DNA of 26,430 nucleotides. It comes from JANPEZ01 sp031423155 (lineage in GTDB: Bacteria > Actinomycetota > UBA4738 > HRBIN12). Of the stretch, positions 1 to 6,686 are shown piece after piece. The stretch lies in NCBI GenBank assembly GCA_031423155.1, contig JANPEZ010000030.1, positions 1-26,430 of the forward strand, written 5' to 3'. The notes under the pieces were generated by a model, which did not search any database, had not been told where the DNA came from, and saw only the letters and a list, made by a program, of their open reading frames with translations. Each line of letters begins with the position of its first letter. The stretch's first letter is position 1. A program made the position numbers and the translations under genes.

Positions 1-168
1 GCCGGTGCCCATGAGGTCGTGTTCGACAAGGACGTTGTAGATGTCTTCGGGCCACTCGTCTGTCTCGTCTATCTCGGCGGCGCGGGGGGCGATCTTGTCT
101 TCGGCGATCTTGCGGACGAGCGCCCGGAACTCCTCCAGTTCCGGTGGCAGTGAGAAGCGCTCGTCCAT
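1..168 (-). CDS. Acyl-CoA dehydrogenase, N-terminal fragment (cut by window edge)
   Basis: The first 56 codons of a gene that continues beyond the left edge. The ATG is at 168 and directly abuts the stop of the thiolase gene with no spacer, so the two are almost certainly co-transcribed and translationally coupled. The peptide begins MDERFSLPPELEEF and continues with RKIAEDKIAPRAAEIDE and EDIYNVLVEHDLMGTG. This is the usual N-terminal alpha-helical start of flavin-dependent acyl-CoA dehydrogenases, which oxidise acyl-CoA to trans-2-enoyl-CoA and pass electrons to ETF. The FAD-binding and catalytic-base regions lie outside the window, so substrate chain length cannot be inferred. Pairing with a thiolase fits fatty or short-chain acyl-CoA oxidation. 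Confidence 0.8.
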   Translation of the reverse strand, partial: MDERFSLPPELEEFRALVRKIAEDKIAPRAAEIDETDEWPEDIYNVLVEHDLMGTG

Positions 169-1350
169 CTACGGACGCCTGAGGATCAGCGCGTCGCCCT
201 GCCCGCCGCCGCCGCAGATCGCCGCACCGCCGACCTTGGCCCCACGCCTGCGCATCTCGTATGCGAGCGTCAGCACGATCCGGCAACCGCTGGACCCGAT
301 CGGGTGACCGAGCGCCACCGCCCCTCCGTTCGGGTTCACGATGGCCTCGTCGAGGCCGAGCATGCGGCCCGAATGGATCGGAACCGCGGCGAAAGCCTCG
401 TTGATCTCGACGACTTCCAGGTCCTGCGCTTGCTGGCCCGACTTCTTCAGCGCCTTCTGCATCGCCAGCGCCGGCACCGTATGAAGGGAAGGGTAGTGAT
501 CGCCCGACATGCCGTAAGCGACTATCTCGGCGAGCGGCTCCAGGCCGAGTTCTGCCGCCTTCTCCTGACTCATCACGACGACCGCCGCCGCCCCGTCCGA
601 TATCTGAGAAGCGTTGCCGGCTGTGACCGTGCCGCCGGAGCCGAATGCGGGCTTCAATCTCGCCAGCCCTTCGGGGGAGGAGTCGGGGCGGATACCTTCG
701 TCGCGATCGAACACGACCGGCTCGCCTTTGCGTTGCGGGACCTGGACCGGCACGACCTCTTCGCCGAGGGCGCCTGAGTCCCAGGCCGCCGCCGCGCGCG
801 TGTGCGAGCGCGCGGCCCAAGCGTCCTGCTCCTCGCGAGTTACGCCCAGATCGCGGCTTACCTCGTCGGTCCCCTCCCCCATGTGCTGCTCGGTGAAGGT
901 GGACCACAGACCATCGTGGATCATCGTGTCGACCATCTCGGCGTCGCCCAGGCGCGAACCCTCCCGCGCCTTCGGCAGAACGTAGGGAGCGTTGGTCATC
1001 GACTCCATGCCACCTGCGACCGCTATCTCCAGCTCACCGGCGCGGATCATCTGATCGGCCATGGCGATAGCCGACATGCCGGACAGGCAGACCTTGTTCA
1101 ACGTGATGGCGGGGGTCTCTTTCGCGAGTCCTCCGCCCACCGCCGCCTGCAACGAGGTGATCTGGCCCGCCCCGGCCTGAAGGACGTGCCCCATGATCAC
1201 GTACTCGACGACGGCAGGATCGACGCGCGAACGGAGCAGGGCCTCGCGGATGGCCATGGCTCCCAGGTCGACGGCTTTGAAGTCAGCGAGCGAGCCCCGG
1301 AACTTCCCGATAGGCGTCCGAGCGCCGTCAACGATCACAGACCGAGTCAC
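169..1350 (-). CDS. Acetyl-CoA C-acetyltransferase (thiolase)
   Basis: A full-length thiolase of 393 residues, the normal size for the family. It catalyses reversible Claisen condensation of two acetyl-CoA to acetoacetyl-CoA, or thiolytic cleavage of 3-ketoacyl-CoA. Seen in the sequence: the nucleophilic cysteine in NKVCLSGM (C88), the NEAF motif (317-320), the GHP histidine (H349) and the second catalytic cysteine in CGGGGQGDA (C379). The start is a GTG at 1350 with no Shine-Dalgarno. A TAGACT hexamer ends 6 nt before it, which fits leaderless translation. The stop abuts the ATG of the acyl-CoA dehydrogenase. With the hydroxybutyryl-CoA dehydrogenase and crotonyl-CoA reductase elsewhere in the window it could feed acetoacetyl-CoA into a C4 route. 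Biosynthetic or degradative direction cannot be decided from sequence. Confidence 0.93.
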   Translation of the reverse strand: MTRSVIVDGARTPIGKFRGSLADFKAVDLGAMAIREALLRSRVDPAVVEYVIMGHVLQAGAGQITSLQAAVGGGLAKETPAITLNKVCLSGMSAIAMADQMIRAGELEIAVAGGMESMTNAPYVLPKAREGSRLGDAEMVDTMIHDGLWSTFTEQHMGEGTDEVSRDLGVTREEQDAWAARSHTRAAAAWDSGALGEEVVPVQVPQRKGEPVVFDRDEGIRPDSSPEGLARLKPAFGSGGTVTAGNASQISDGAAAVVVMSQEKAAELGLEPLAEIVAYGMSGDHYPSLHTVPALAMQKALKKSGQQAQDLEVVEINEAFAAVPIHSGRMLGLDEAIVNPNGGAVALGHPIGSSGCRIVLTLAYEMRRRGAKVGGAAICGGGGQGDALILRRP

Positions 1351-1356
1351 GCTGTC

Positions 1357-1362
1357 AGTCTA
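1357..1362 (-). promoter_or_regulatory. Predicted -10 element of a leaderless promoter (thiolase)
   Basis: TAGACT on the minus strand, separated by 6 nt (GACAGC) from the GTG start of the thiolase gene. The TAnnnT form and spacing place the transcription start at or next to the start codon. No -35 match is evident. Confidence 0.5.
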
Positions 1363-1404
1363 CGTCGCGCGATGTGGTGGATCTGCACTCCACTCCTCAC
1401 ACAT

Positions 1405-1423
1405 CAGGGGGCCCCAACCCCTG
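1405..1423 (-). terminator. Possible weak hairpin downstream of the small membrane protein gene
   Basis: A 6-bp inverted repeat, CAGGGG and CCCCTG with a 7-nt loop, lies 34 nt past the stop of the gene ending at 1457. There is no T-run, so it is not a classical intrinsic terminator. The rest of the 106-nt gap to the thiolase start holds only that gene's predicted -10 element. Confidence 0.25.
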
Positions 1424-1456
1424 TGGAAACCACCGAGTTCAACAGCGACCGAGTGC

Positions 1457-1921
1457 TTAGGAATCCTCACGGCGTGGCCGCAACGCCTCGAGAACTTCGT
1501 TCATCTCGCGCACTTTGACGTAGAGGTTGACGTCGGGATCCGGCGCCCGCCATCGTCGTCCACCGATCCCTTCTACGAATACCGGCGGACCGCCCTCGCG
1601 CTCAAGGTGAGCAGCCTGCATAGCGCCGTGGGGTTCGATCACGAAGCGCCGCGCTTGTGGCCACGGCACCGTGACGCGGCGGAAGGACCGGCGGATCTTG
1701 ATGCCCTGCGGTCCCAACAGGACACCCACCCGGGCGGTCCAAAGGAACTCGAAGGCGGCGAGGCCGAAGTGAACCCCTACGATGAGGTACGTGATGGTCT
1801 GCTTCGGCATGGCGATCAGGATCACCACTCCCAGCGCCGCGAAAGCCGATCCGAACATTCGGCCTGAGGTTCGGAAGAACTCCGACCCGAAGAACGCGGT
1901 CTCGGCGTCAGTCTTCGGCAT
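1457..1921 (-). CDS. Small two-helix membrane protein with PH-like cytoplasmic domain
   Basis: A 154-residue protein. I chose the ATG at 1921, two nt after the preceding gene's stop, with GGTGG just upstream; a longer reading from 1960 would run back into that gene. Two hydrophobic segments (about residues 24-38 and 42-62) are followed by a soluble region (about 66-145) with the pattern of small bacterial PH domains: VGVLLGPQGIKIRRSFRR, then VPWPQARRFVIEP. The closest family I recognise is the bPH6-type short membrane-PH proteins; the function of these is unknown. It sits directly behind the RHS-tip-like gene, the place where an immunity gene is expected in polymorphic toxin loci, but nothing in its own sequence proves that role. 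The family assignment is moderate and the immunity role is inference. Confidence 0.6.
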   Translation of the reverse strand: MPKTDAETAFFGSEFFRTSGRMFGSAFAALGVVILIAMPKQTITYLIVGVHFGLAAFEFLWTARVGVLLGPQGIKIRRSFRRVTVPWPQARRFVIEPHGAMQAAHLEREGGPPVFVEGIGGRRWRAPDPDVNLYVKVREMNEVLEALRPRREDS

Positions 1922-1923
1922 AG

Positions 1924-2700
1924 CTACGTCCACCAGCCAGGATCGTCGTTGGGATCCCATGGGTCATCAGCAAAAGGATCTGCGCATATCTTCACGAATG
2001 CGCACGCGCCCGAGTAGACCTCGCTGAACCCACCTCTGCCTAGCGCCGGAGCGGTCGTAAGTAGATTGAATGCAGAGTTAGAGACGAAGCGCGAAAGTTG
2101 AGGCCCGTCGGGCGCGGTCAACTCCCTGACCACGACGTCGCTTTGGGTCCCGATAAAGAGAATCTTCGTGCTCGCTGCGAGACATGCCGCTGTTCCAGCC
2201 CCCGTCGAGGCTGCCTCACAAGCGACGAAGGCTGTGAGTGCGATGAGCTGCCAACGATGTTCATTCACCCAGCCTCCCGCGCCCTTCGCGGTTCCCCAGA
2301 CACAGCCGTCCCAGCCCAACCATCCGTGACAGGCGTTCTCGAAATCGGTGTTCTGACCCTCATGCCAGTCCTCAGCGGAGAAGTCGCCGTTGCCGCAACG
2401 GCTGTGACAGTAGACGAACCCCCCACCGCCGCTGATCCATCCCGGATCGAACTCGCCCGGGCACCTGGAGTGACAGATCACCGGAACGGGCGCTGGGGCG
2501 GGGATGTAGACGAATCCGCCGCCAGGATCGCCGAGTCCTCGGTTCCAGTTGTGATCCATCTGGGACTGCGCCAGGTCAGAATCGCAGCCTCCGGGCTTGA
2601 ACATGCACTTCCACTTCATCCCGGTCGGGTCGACCTGTTTGGGAGCAGAAGAGCCAGAGCGCATCTCTCCCCATGATGACGAGCAGCGGATTAGTGACAC
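1924..2700 (-). CDS. Cys-rich hypothetical protein resembling a detached RHS toxin tip
   Basis: 258 residues from a GTG at 2700 that overlaps the stop of the lipoprotein gene by 10 nt; an internal ATG at 2664 follows GGGGAG and is an alternative start. Near the N-terminus is VDPTGM (23-28). DPTG marks the end of the core in RHS/YD-repeat proteins, after which the variable toxin tip begins. Then come 13 cysteines in total, including two near-repeats (GGGFVY followed by ICHSRC at 60-80, and GGGGFVYCHSRC at 91-102), a W/H/C-rich stretch (108-148), a hydrophobic segment (about 150-180, WQLIALTAFVA...) like the pre-toxin helices of RHS proteins, and a short acidic tail rich in Asp, Pro and Trp. 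There is no signal peptide and no RHS repeat upstream. No toxin fold or catalytic motif is recognised. It may be an orphan or decaying tip; a chance motif match is possible. Confidence 0.5.
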   Translation of the reverse strand: MSLIRCSSSWGEMRSGSSAPKQVDPTGMKWKCMFKPGGCDSDLAQSQMDHNWNRGLGDPGGGFVYIPAPAPVPVICHSRCPGEFDPGWISGGGGFVYCHSRCGNGDFSAEDWHEGQNTDFENACHGWLGWDGCVWGTAKGAGGWVNEHRWQLIALTAFVACEAASTGAGTAACLAASTKILFIGTQSDVVVRELTAPDGPQLSRFVSNSAFNLLTTAPALGRGGFSEVYSGACAFVKICADPFADDPWDPNDDPGWWT

Positions 2701-3173
2701 GATCCTCTGGAGGAGGCACGCCAGGTATCTTCTGTGACCAGACCATCGAAGTGAGTGAGGACAAGTCCGGCCTTAAGCTCGCTGAGAGAGAAGGCGATCG
2801 GGACAACGAGGCCGTCGACATCGACGATTGCAGTTACACGCTCGTCCCTTGCGAGCACCTGCGTGAGGGGAACGACTTGGGTGAACCCTGGAGGAGTTTC
2901 CCCTATCGTGAAACGATCGGCTGATGATCCCACGGATGCAACATCCCAGAGGATCTCATCGTTTTCGTCGTCGGGATGCCCGCTAGGGAAAACCAGACGG
3001 ATGCGCGTGATCGTCGTCTGAGAATCGCATCGATTCCAATTGATCACAGGCGTTGCATCCCCCGTGATTCCAACGCTGACAAGTTCGCGTGCGGTTTGCC
3101 TTTCGCAGCCTGTCAGCAACAAGACGACAAGGATAAGGCTTGCCGGCGTGACGATGAAGGAGTGGAGTTTCAT
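2691..3173 (-). CDS. Putative lipoprotein of unknown function
   Basis: 160 residues, ATG at 3173 preceded by AGGCGG. The N-terminus is a clear lipoprotein signal: MKLHSF, a hydrophobic core, then the lipobox LLTGC with C23 as the lipidated residue. The mature part (about 138 residues) is a mostly beta-like soluble domain with alternating hydrophobic residues and no family I recognise; one pair of later cysteines (C49 and the penultimate residue) could form a disulfide. Its 3' end overlaps the next gene by 10 nt, so the two are likely translated from one message. G+C in the lines I counted is about 57-58%, against about 72% in the carboxylase gene, which suggests acquisition by transfer. Confidence 0.65.
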   Translation of the reverse strand: MKLHSFIVTPASLILVVLLLTGCERQTARELVSVGITGDATPVINWNRCDSQTTITRIRLVFPSGHPDDENDEILWDVASVGSSADRFTIGETPPGFTQVVPLTQVLARDERVTAIVDVDGLVVPIAFSLSELKAGLVLTHFDGLVTEDTWRASSRGSCH

Positions 3174-3181
3174 CCGCCTGT

Positions 3182-3197
3182 GAAGTTACCCGACTTC
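3182..3197 (-). other. Small hairpin in the leader of the lipoprotein gene
   Basis: GAAGT and ACTTC arms with a 6-nt loop, 8 nt upstream of the lipoprotein ATG. The 71-nt gap to the next gene also holds the palindrome CCTGCCGGCAGG (3220-3231), 13 nt past the stop of the FtsH-like gene. Neither is followed by a T-run. Confidence 0.25.
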
Positions 3198-3244
3198 AGG
3201 CCAGCCTAGTACTCGAATACCTGCCGGCAGGAATGTCACCCGGC

Positions 3245-5068
3245 TCAGTTGCGGTTGGCTAGGGCCTTCTCGATGACTTCGAGGATCTCGTCGCCGACCA
3301 GCTCGTCGCGGGCTATCAGGGCGTCACGCAGGGCCAGGTGCACGTCGGCGTTCTCCGCCAGCAGCTCCTCCACCTTGCGCTTCTGGGTATCGAGGATGTC
3401 CTCAACCCGCTCCTTGCCCTCCTGGTCGCCGAGGACCTTAGCGACGAGGTTGGTGCGACCGATGGGGCCTTCGGCGACGGCTTCGTAAGAGATCAGCGAG
3501 CCGGCCATGCCGAACGCGCCGACCATCTGGGCCGCCAGCGACGTCGCGTGTGCCAGGTCCGAGGCGGGGCCGGTGCCGGCCTCGCCGAAGGCGATCTCCT
3601 CGGCGACCAGGCCACCGAGGGCTATGGCCACTCCGGCGACGATCTCGGTCTTGGTTCGGGTGAAGCGCTCCTCCTCGTCGTTGTGGGCGAGAAGGCCGAG
3701 CGAGTCGCGACGCTTGATTATCGACAAGATCTCCATCCGCCTGCCGACGCCAAGGAAGTAGGCAACTGTCGCGTGTCCGGCCTCGTGGGTCGAGACGGCG
3801 ATGCGGTCCTGGTCGGTGTAGACGACCGGCTGCTTGATGCCGACCTCGTCGGTCAGCTTGGCGCCGTAGACGTCGTCCAGGTTCATCGCACGGCGCCCGT
3901 CGCGCAGCGCCTCGAGCAAGGCCTCGTCGAAGAGGTGCTCGATCATCACCGGCGTGTAGCCGAGGGTGTCGTGTGCCAGGCGCTCGCGGGTCTCGTCGTT
4001 GTCGAGCTGCTCGTGGTGGGCCTTGCGGTCCATGAAGAAGTCGATCAGGTCGCGACGAGCCTGCTTGGTCGGAAGGTCGAAGTAGAGCCGGCGATCGAAT
4101 CGGCCCGGGCGCAGCAGGGCGGCGTCGAGGCTGTCGGCTCGGTTGGTCGCCGCGATCAACAGGATGTTGTTGTAGGCGGGGCTGCCGTTGCGGACGCGGC
4201 GATCCACCGGCAGATAGCTGTTGATCCACCCGATGAACCGTTGCTTCATCCGGTCGCGTACCGGCGGCTGGTCGAAAGACTGCATCTGTATCAGTAGCTC
4301 GTTGACCGATGCCCCTGAGTCGCCCGAGCCCATGGCGTGTGAGACGGTGCGCGCGAGGTTGTCCGGAGCCTGCACCGATCGGAAGCCTCCTCGGTCTCCT
4401 CCGATGGCGTCGATCTCCTCGATGAAACCTATCGCGCCGCCCTCCTTGCGGGCCGCCTTCCTCAGCTTCTTGAAGAACGAGCGGATGCGGAAGGCCGTCA
4501 TGCCCTGCCACATCGAAGTGAACGAGGGCGCCGAGATGAACATGAAGGGCACGCCCGCCTGCTTGGCCATCGCCTTGGCCAGATAGGTCTTGCCGGTTCC
4601 CGGAGGACCTTCGAACAAGATGCCGCGGCGAGGGTTGCCGCCCAGCTCTCCGCGGAAGGCCGCATAGCCCAGGAAGACATCGAGAGTGCGCCGAACCTCG
4701 TCCACCTGGTTGTCCAGACCCTTGATCTGGGAGAGGCCGACCTCGATGGCTTCGGGCTGAACGATCATGTGCGGCGAGCGACCCGAGAAGAGCGGCATCG
4801 CCATCATCAGCCCGATGGCGATGAATATCAGCAGCACCGGAGCGAACAGTATGGCGTCCGGCCCCAGGGTCGGAGCCTTGAGAGGGTTGTGATCCAGGTA
4901 GCGGTAGAGCAGGTAGGCGTTTATCGAACCTAGGATCACGTACGCGCGGATGAGCCGACGTTTGCGCGTCTTCTCGCGCATGCGGGTGATGTCAGCGCGC
5001 CCTCTGCTGAGCAGCGTCGAGCCCTCGTAGAGGGTCGCTGAAGCAGACTCATGCTTCTGTTTTGCCAT
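3245..5068 (-). CDS. FtsH-like membrane AAA+ zinc metalloprotease, divergent
   Basis: 607 residues, close to FtsH length. ATG at 5068 with GGAG 8 nt upstream. Basic N-terminus, two membrane segments (about 40-57 and 71-95), then an AAA+ module: Walker A GPPGTGKT (154-161), a pore-loop motif with Trp (W187-Q-G), Walker B FIEEID (215-220), sensor-1/SRH region AATNR (306-310) and RPGRFDRR (320-327). The M41 peptidase domain has HEAGH (428-432) and a likely third zinc ligand in PASD (D504), so proteolysis should be intact. Differences from standard FtsH: the first Walker B acid is Glu instead of Asp, and about 30 extra residues (roughly 267-299) sit between the NELL helix and sensor 1. I recall a similar FIEEIDAIGG clade in other actinobacteria. 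It should degrade membrane or short-lived cytosolic proteins; targets are unknown, and this may be a second copy beside a canonical FtsH. Confidence 0.88.
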   Translation of the reverse strand: MAKQKHESASATLYEGSTLLSRGRADITRMREKTRKRRLIRAYVILGSINAYLLYRYLDHNPLKAPTLGPDAILFAPVLLIFIAIGLMMAMPLFSGRSPHMIVQPEAIEVGLSQIKGLDNQVDEVRRTLDVFLGYAAFRGELGGNPRRGILFEGPPGTGKTYLAKAMAKQAGVPFMFISAPSFTSMWQGMTAFRIRSFFKKLRKAARKEGGAIGFIEEIDAIGGDRGGFRSVQAPDNLARTVSHAMGSGDSGASVNELLIQMQSFDQPPVRDRMKQRFIGWINSYLPVDRRVRNGSPAYNNILLIAATNRADSLDAALLRPGRFDRRLYFDLPTKQARRDLIDFFMDRKAHHEQLDNDETRERLAHDTLGYTPVMIEHLFDEALLEALRDGRRAMNLDDVYGAKLTDEVGIKQPVVYTDQDRIAVSTHEAGHATVAYFLGVGRRMEILSIIKRRDSLGLLAHNDEEERFTRTKTEIVAGVAIALGGLVAEEIAFGEAGTGPASDLAHATSLAAQMVGAFGMAGSLISYEAVAEGPIGRTNLVAKVLGDQEGKERVEDILDTQKRKVEELLAENADVHLALRDALIARDELVGDEILEVIEKALANRN

Positions 5069-5081
5069 CGGTCACGCTCCG

Positions 5082-5096
5082 GGCGCCGACGGCGCC
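5082..5096 (-). promoter_or_regulatory. Hairpin next to the Shine-Dalgarno of the FtsH-like gene
   Basis: GGCGCC-GTC-GGCGCC on the minus strand is a perfect 6-bp stem with a 3-nt loop. It ends 1 nt before the sequence carrying the GGAG ribosome-binding site. It could modulate access to the start site. A TAGGAT hexamer at 5112-5117 would give a leader of roughly 35-40 nt containing it. Confidence 0.4.
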
Positions 5097-5111
5097 TGTC
5101 GAGATTGCCGC

Positions 5112-5117
5112 ATCCTA
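5112..5117 (-). promoter_or_regulatory. Candidate -10 element for the FtsH-like gene
   Basis: TAGGAT on the minus strand, 43 nt upstream of the start codon. It fits the TAnnnT -10 pattern seen elsewhere in the window; no -35 match is visible. The remaining intergenic sequence up to 5249 shows no clear plus-strand promoter. Confidence 0.3.
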
Positions 5118-5249
5118 CGCCCGAAGTGGTGTCTACGTACATACGCCGTTCGGCTCTGCCCACCTCGGGCATACGGCTAGTGCGTGGCTGAAGCATGGTG
5201 CCGGCGGTAAGGTTCGCGGACGAACGCGGGATGCTCGCCGGAGGAACCG

Positions 5250-5642
5250 ATGGCGCGGAAGAAGCAGATACCGATCAGCACGCAGGACCGCGAGGTCGTC
5301 GGTGGCCTGCTGCGCGACGTGCGCCGGGCGGCCGGCTATCGGTCGGTCGAGGCCGTCGCCGCAGTCTCAGGATGCCCGGCTTCGCGCCAGACCATCTACA
5401 CCTACGAGCGAGGCGGACTTACCCCTTCGCTGAGCCAATTCCTGGAGCTCATCGAGTTCTACGTGCTGGACGCGCCTACCGGGGGCGGCAAACCCTCCGA
5501 GGACCTGCGCGCCCAAGGGGTCGCCGCGGTGATGCGCTCGCTGGCCTTGCCCGCCTACCACGTGACCGAGGCCATGGACCTGGTCGCTCGGATGCAACCG
5601 AGCAACGGGGTCTCCAAGAGCAAGCGCAAGGCGGCCCGATGA
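5250..5642 (+). CDS. XRE-family helix-turn-helix regulator
   Basis: 130 residues, ATG at 5250 with a strong GGAGGA ribosome-binding site 5 nt upstream. Residues about 15-70 form a Cro/C1-type HTH: VVGGLLRDVRRAAGYRSVEAV, then the recognition-helix region SRQTIYTYERGGLTPSLSQFLELIEFY. The C-terminal 55 residues look helical and end in a basic tail (SKSKRKAAR) that might add DNA contacts. The TGA overlaps the ATG of the epimerase gene (ATGA), so the two proteins are made together. This pairing suggests, without proving, that the regulator responds to or controls methylmalonyl- or ethylmalonyl-CoA metabolism. No ligand-binding domain is recognised. Confidence 0.82.
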   Translation: MARKKQIPISTQDREVVGGLLRDVRRAAGYRSVEAVAAVSGCPASRQTIYTYERGGLTPSLSQFLELIEFYVLDAPTGGGKPSEDLRAQGVAAVMRSLALPAYHVTEAMDLVARMQPSNGVSKSKRKAAR

Positions 5643-6043
5643 ACCTCGTCGATATCGATCACGTCGGCATAGCGGTAGAAGACCTGGATGCATCGGTCGA
5701 GCATTACCGGCGTGTGCTCGGGGCCGAACCGGTCCATCGCGAGCGGGTCGAAGACCAAGGAGTAGAAGAAGTGCTGTTCGCCGCGGGTTCCTCCTATATC
5801 CAGTTGCTGGGAGCCCTCGGGCCGGACACCCCGGTCGGCGCGTTCCTGGCTAAGCGTGGTCCGGGCATCCACCACATCGCGTACCGCGTTGGGGACATCG
5901 AGGCCGCCTTGAACGATCTGCGCGAGCAAGACGTTCGACTGATCGACGAGCTGCCGCGGCCCGGCTCGCGTAACACGATCATCGCGTTCGCCCACCCCAA
6001 GGCGATGGGCGGAGTATTGGTAGAACTGGTGCAGGAGAGCTAG
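5639..6043 (+). CDS. mce: Methylmalonyl-CoA epimerase
   Basis: 134 residues, the usual size of this vicinal-oxygen-chelate enzyme, which interconverts the 2R and 2S forms of methylmalonyl-CoA (and often ethylmalonyl-CoA). It begins MNLVDIDHVGIAVEDLDAS, the family hallmark. Probable metal ligands are H8, Q55 (SYIQLLG), the histidine in GIHHIAYRV (H78/H79) and E129 in GGVLVELV. The ATG overlaps the regulator's stop by 4 nt; a longer in-frame reading from 5195 is rejected because it would run through the regulator gene. The stop TAG at 6041-6043 shares the tetramer CTAG with the convergent toxin gene's stop. Its role fits the carboxylase and crotonyl-CoA carboxylase/reductase genes nearby, since carboxylation products need epimerisation before the mutase step. 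Confidence 0.92.
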   Translation: MNLVDIDHVGIAVEDLDASVEHYRRVLGAEPVHRERVEDQGVEEVLFAAGSSYIQLLGALGPDTPVGAFLAKRGPGIHHIAYRVGDIEAALNDLREQDVRLIDELPRPGSRNTIIAFAHPKAMGGVLVELVQES

Positions 6044-6432
6044 GGCACGCAACGCACACCGGTGTGCGCTCGTGTTGCGCGACGCAAGGCCCCGTCGATC
6101 GTTACGAGATCCGCGTCGAGCCATTCCGCGAGCGCAACGTAGGTTGCGTCGGCCGCGGAGAAGTTGTCGCGAAGTTCGAATGCGCGCCCGATGAGCCTCG
6201 TGTGGATGTGGCGAGCCAAGGGCAACGACACATAGTCGATCAGGATGTCCTGGGCGATGTCGCTCGAGAACGAACCGGCTCGCACATGACGACCCAGTGC
6301 GGAGAGGAACTCCGTGTCGCACACTGCGGGCACGTGGAGATCGGCCTCTCTGAACTCGCGGAGATCGACCTGACCCGGCCCCTCCGTCAGGAAGGCGACG
6401 ATCGCCGAGGCATCGAGAACAAGCGATCCCAT
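6040..6432 (-). CDS. vapC: VapC-type PIN-domain ribonuclease toxin
   Basis: 130 residues. I take the ATG at 6432 (MGSLVLDASAIVAFL), with GGAG 5 nt upstream; a longer reading from 6507 has an unlikely Gly/Arg-rich extension. The four PIN acidic positions are visible: D7 in LVLDAS, E41 in CDTEFLSAL, D95 in FSAADATYVALAE and D113 in VTIDGAL. VapC toxins cleave tRNA or rRNA using Mg2+ and are held inactive by the co-made antitoxin. The gene overlaps the end of the antitoxin gene by 46 nt, typical of such pairs. The stop overlaps the epimerase stop on the other strand by 4 nt. The RNA target is not predictable. Confidence 0.9.
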   Translation of the reverse strand: MGSLVLDASAIVAFLTEGPGQVDLREFREADLHVPAVCDTEFLSALGRHVRAGSFSSDIAQDILIDYVSLPLARHIHTRLIGRAFELRDNFSAADATYVALAEWLDADLVTIDGALRRATRAHTGVRCVP

Positions 6433-6665
6433 TCGCGCTCCATCCGCTCGCGGTCCTCTCGGACCATCTCGACAGCCGTGCCCGCGGGTACCGATAGCCG
6501 GTCCCACCGCGCCTCGATCCGATCGAAGACCTCATCGGCGGGGGGGCGTTCGACCTCCTTCTCCAGGATGCCCTGTATGTAGGTCGTGAGCGGAACGCCC
6601 CTGAGCCGCGCCCTCCTGACGAGCTCCGTATGAAGCTCCGGGGGCACGTTGCGGACCTGGATCAT
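6387..6665 (-). CDS. vapB: VapB/FitA-type ribbon-helix-helix antitoxin
   Basis: 92 residues from the ATG at 6665, which has the strong ribosome-binding site GGGAGGTGGG about 7 nt upstream. A longer reading from 6716 crosses the palindrome and is rejected. The N-terminus MIQVRNVPPELHTELVRRAR is the FitA-like ribbon-helix-helix fold: a beta-strand with the NVP start, then two helices through GVPLTTYIQGILEKEV. The tail (about 43-92), rich in Arg, Glu and Trp, should be the toxin-binding segment that wraps the PIN domain. It should bind the inverted repeat just upstream and repress its own operon together with the toxin. Confidence 0.87.
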   Translation of the reverse strand: MIQVRNVPPELHTELVRRARLRGVPLTTYIQGILEKEVERPPADEVFDRIEARWDRLSVPAGTAVEMVREDRERMEREWDRLFSMPRRSSPS

Positions 6666-6686
6666 CTTTCCCACCTCCCAAAGGTC

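Noticed and set aside
3220..3231. CCTGCCGGCAGG palindrome as a terminator of the protease gene
   Set aside because: It allows only a 4-bp stem with a 4-nt loop and no T-run follows; self-complementary 12-mers are expected now and then in such DNA.
5195..6043. A 282-codon frame that would extend the epimerase upstream
   Set aside because: Its first half is the shifted frame of the XRE regulator gene. Family similarity begins only at MNLVDIDHVG (5639), where an ATGA overlap gives a good start.
6160..6185. GTTCGAA-like T-loop sequence suggesting a tRNA
   Set aside because: No acceptor or anticodon stems can be formed around it, and it lies inside the vapC coding sequence.
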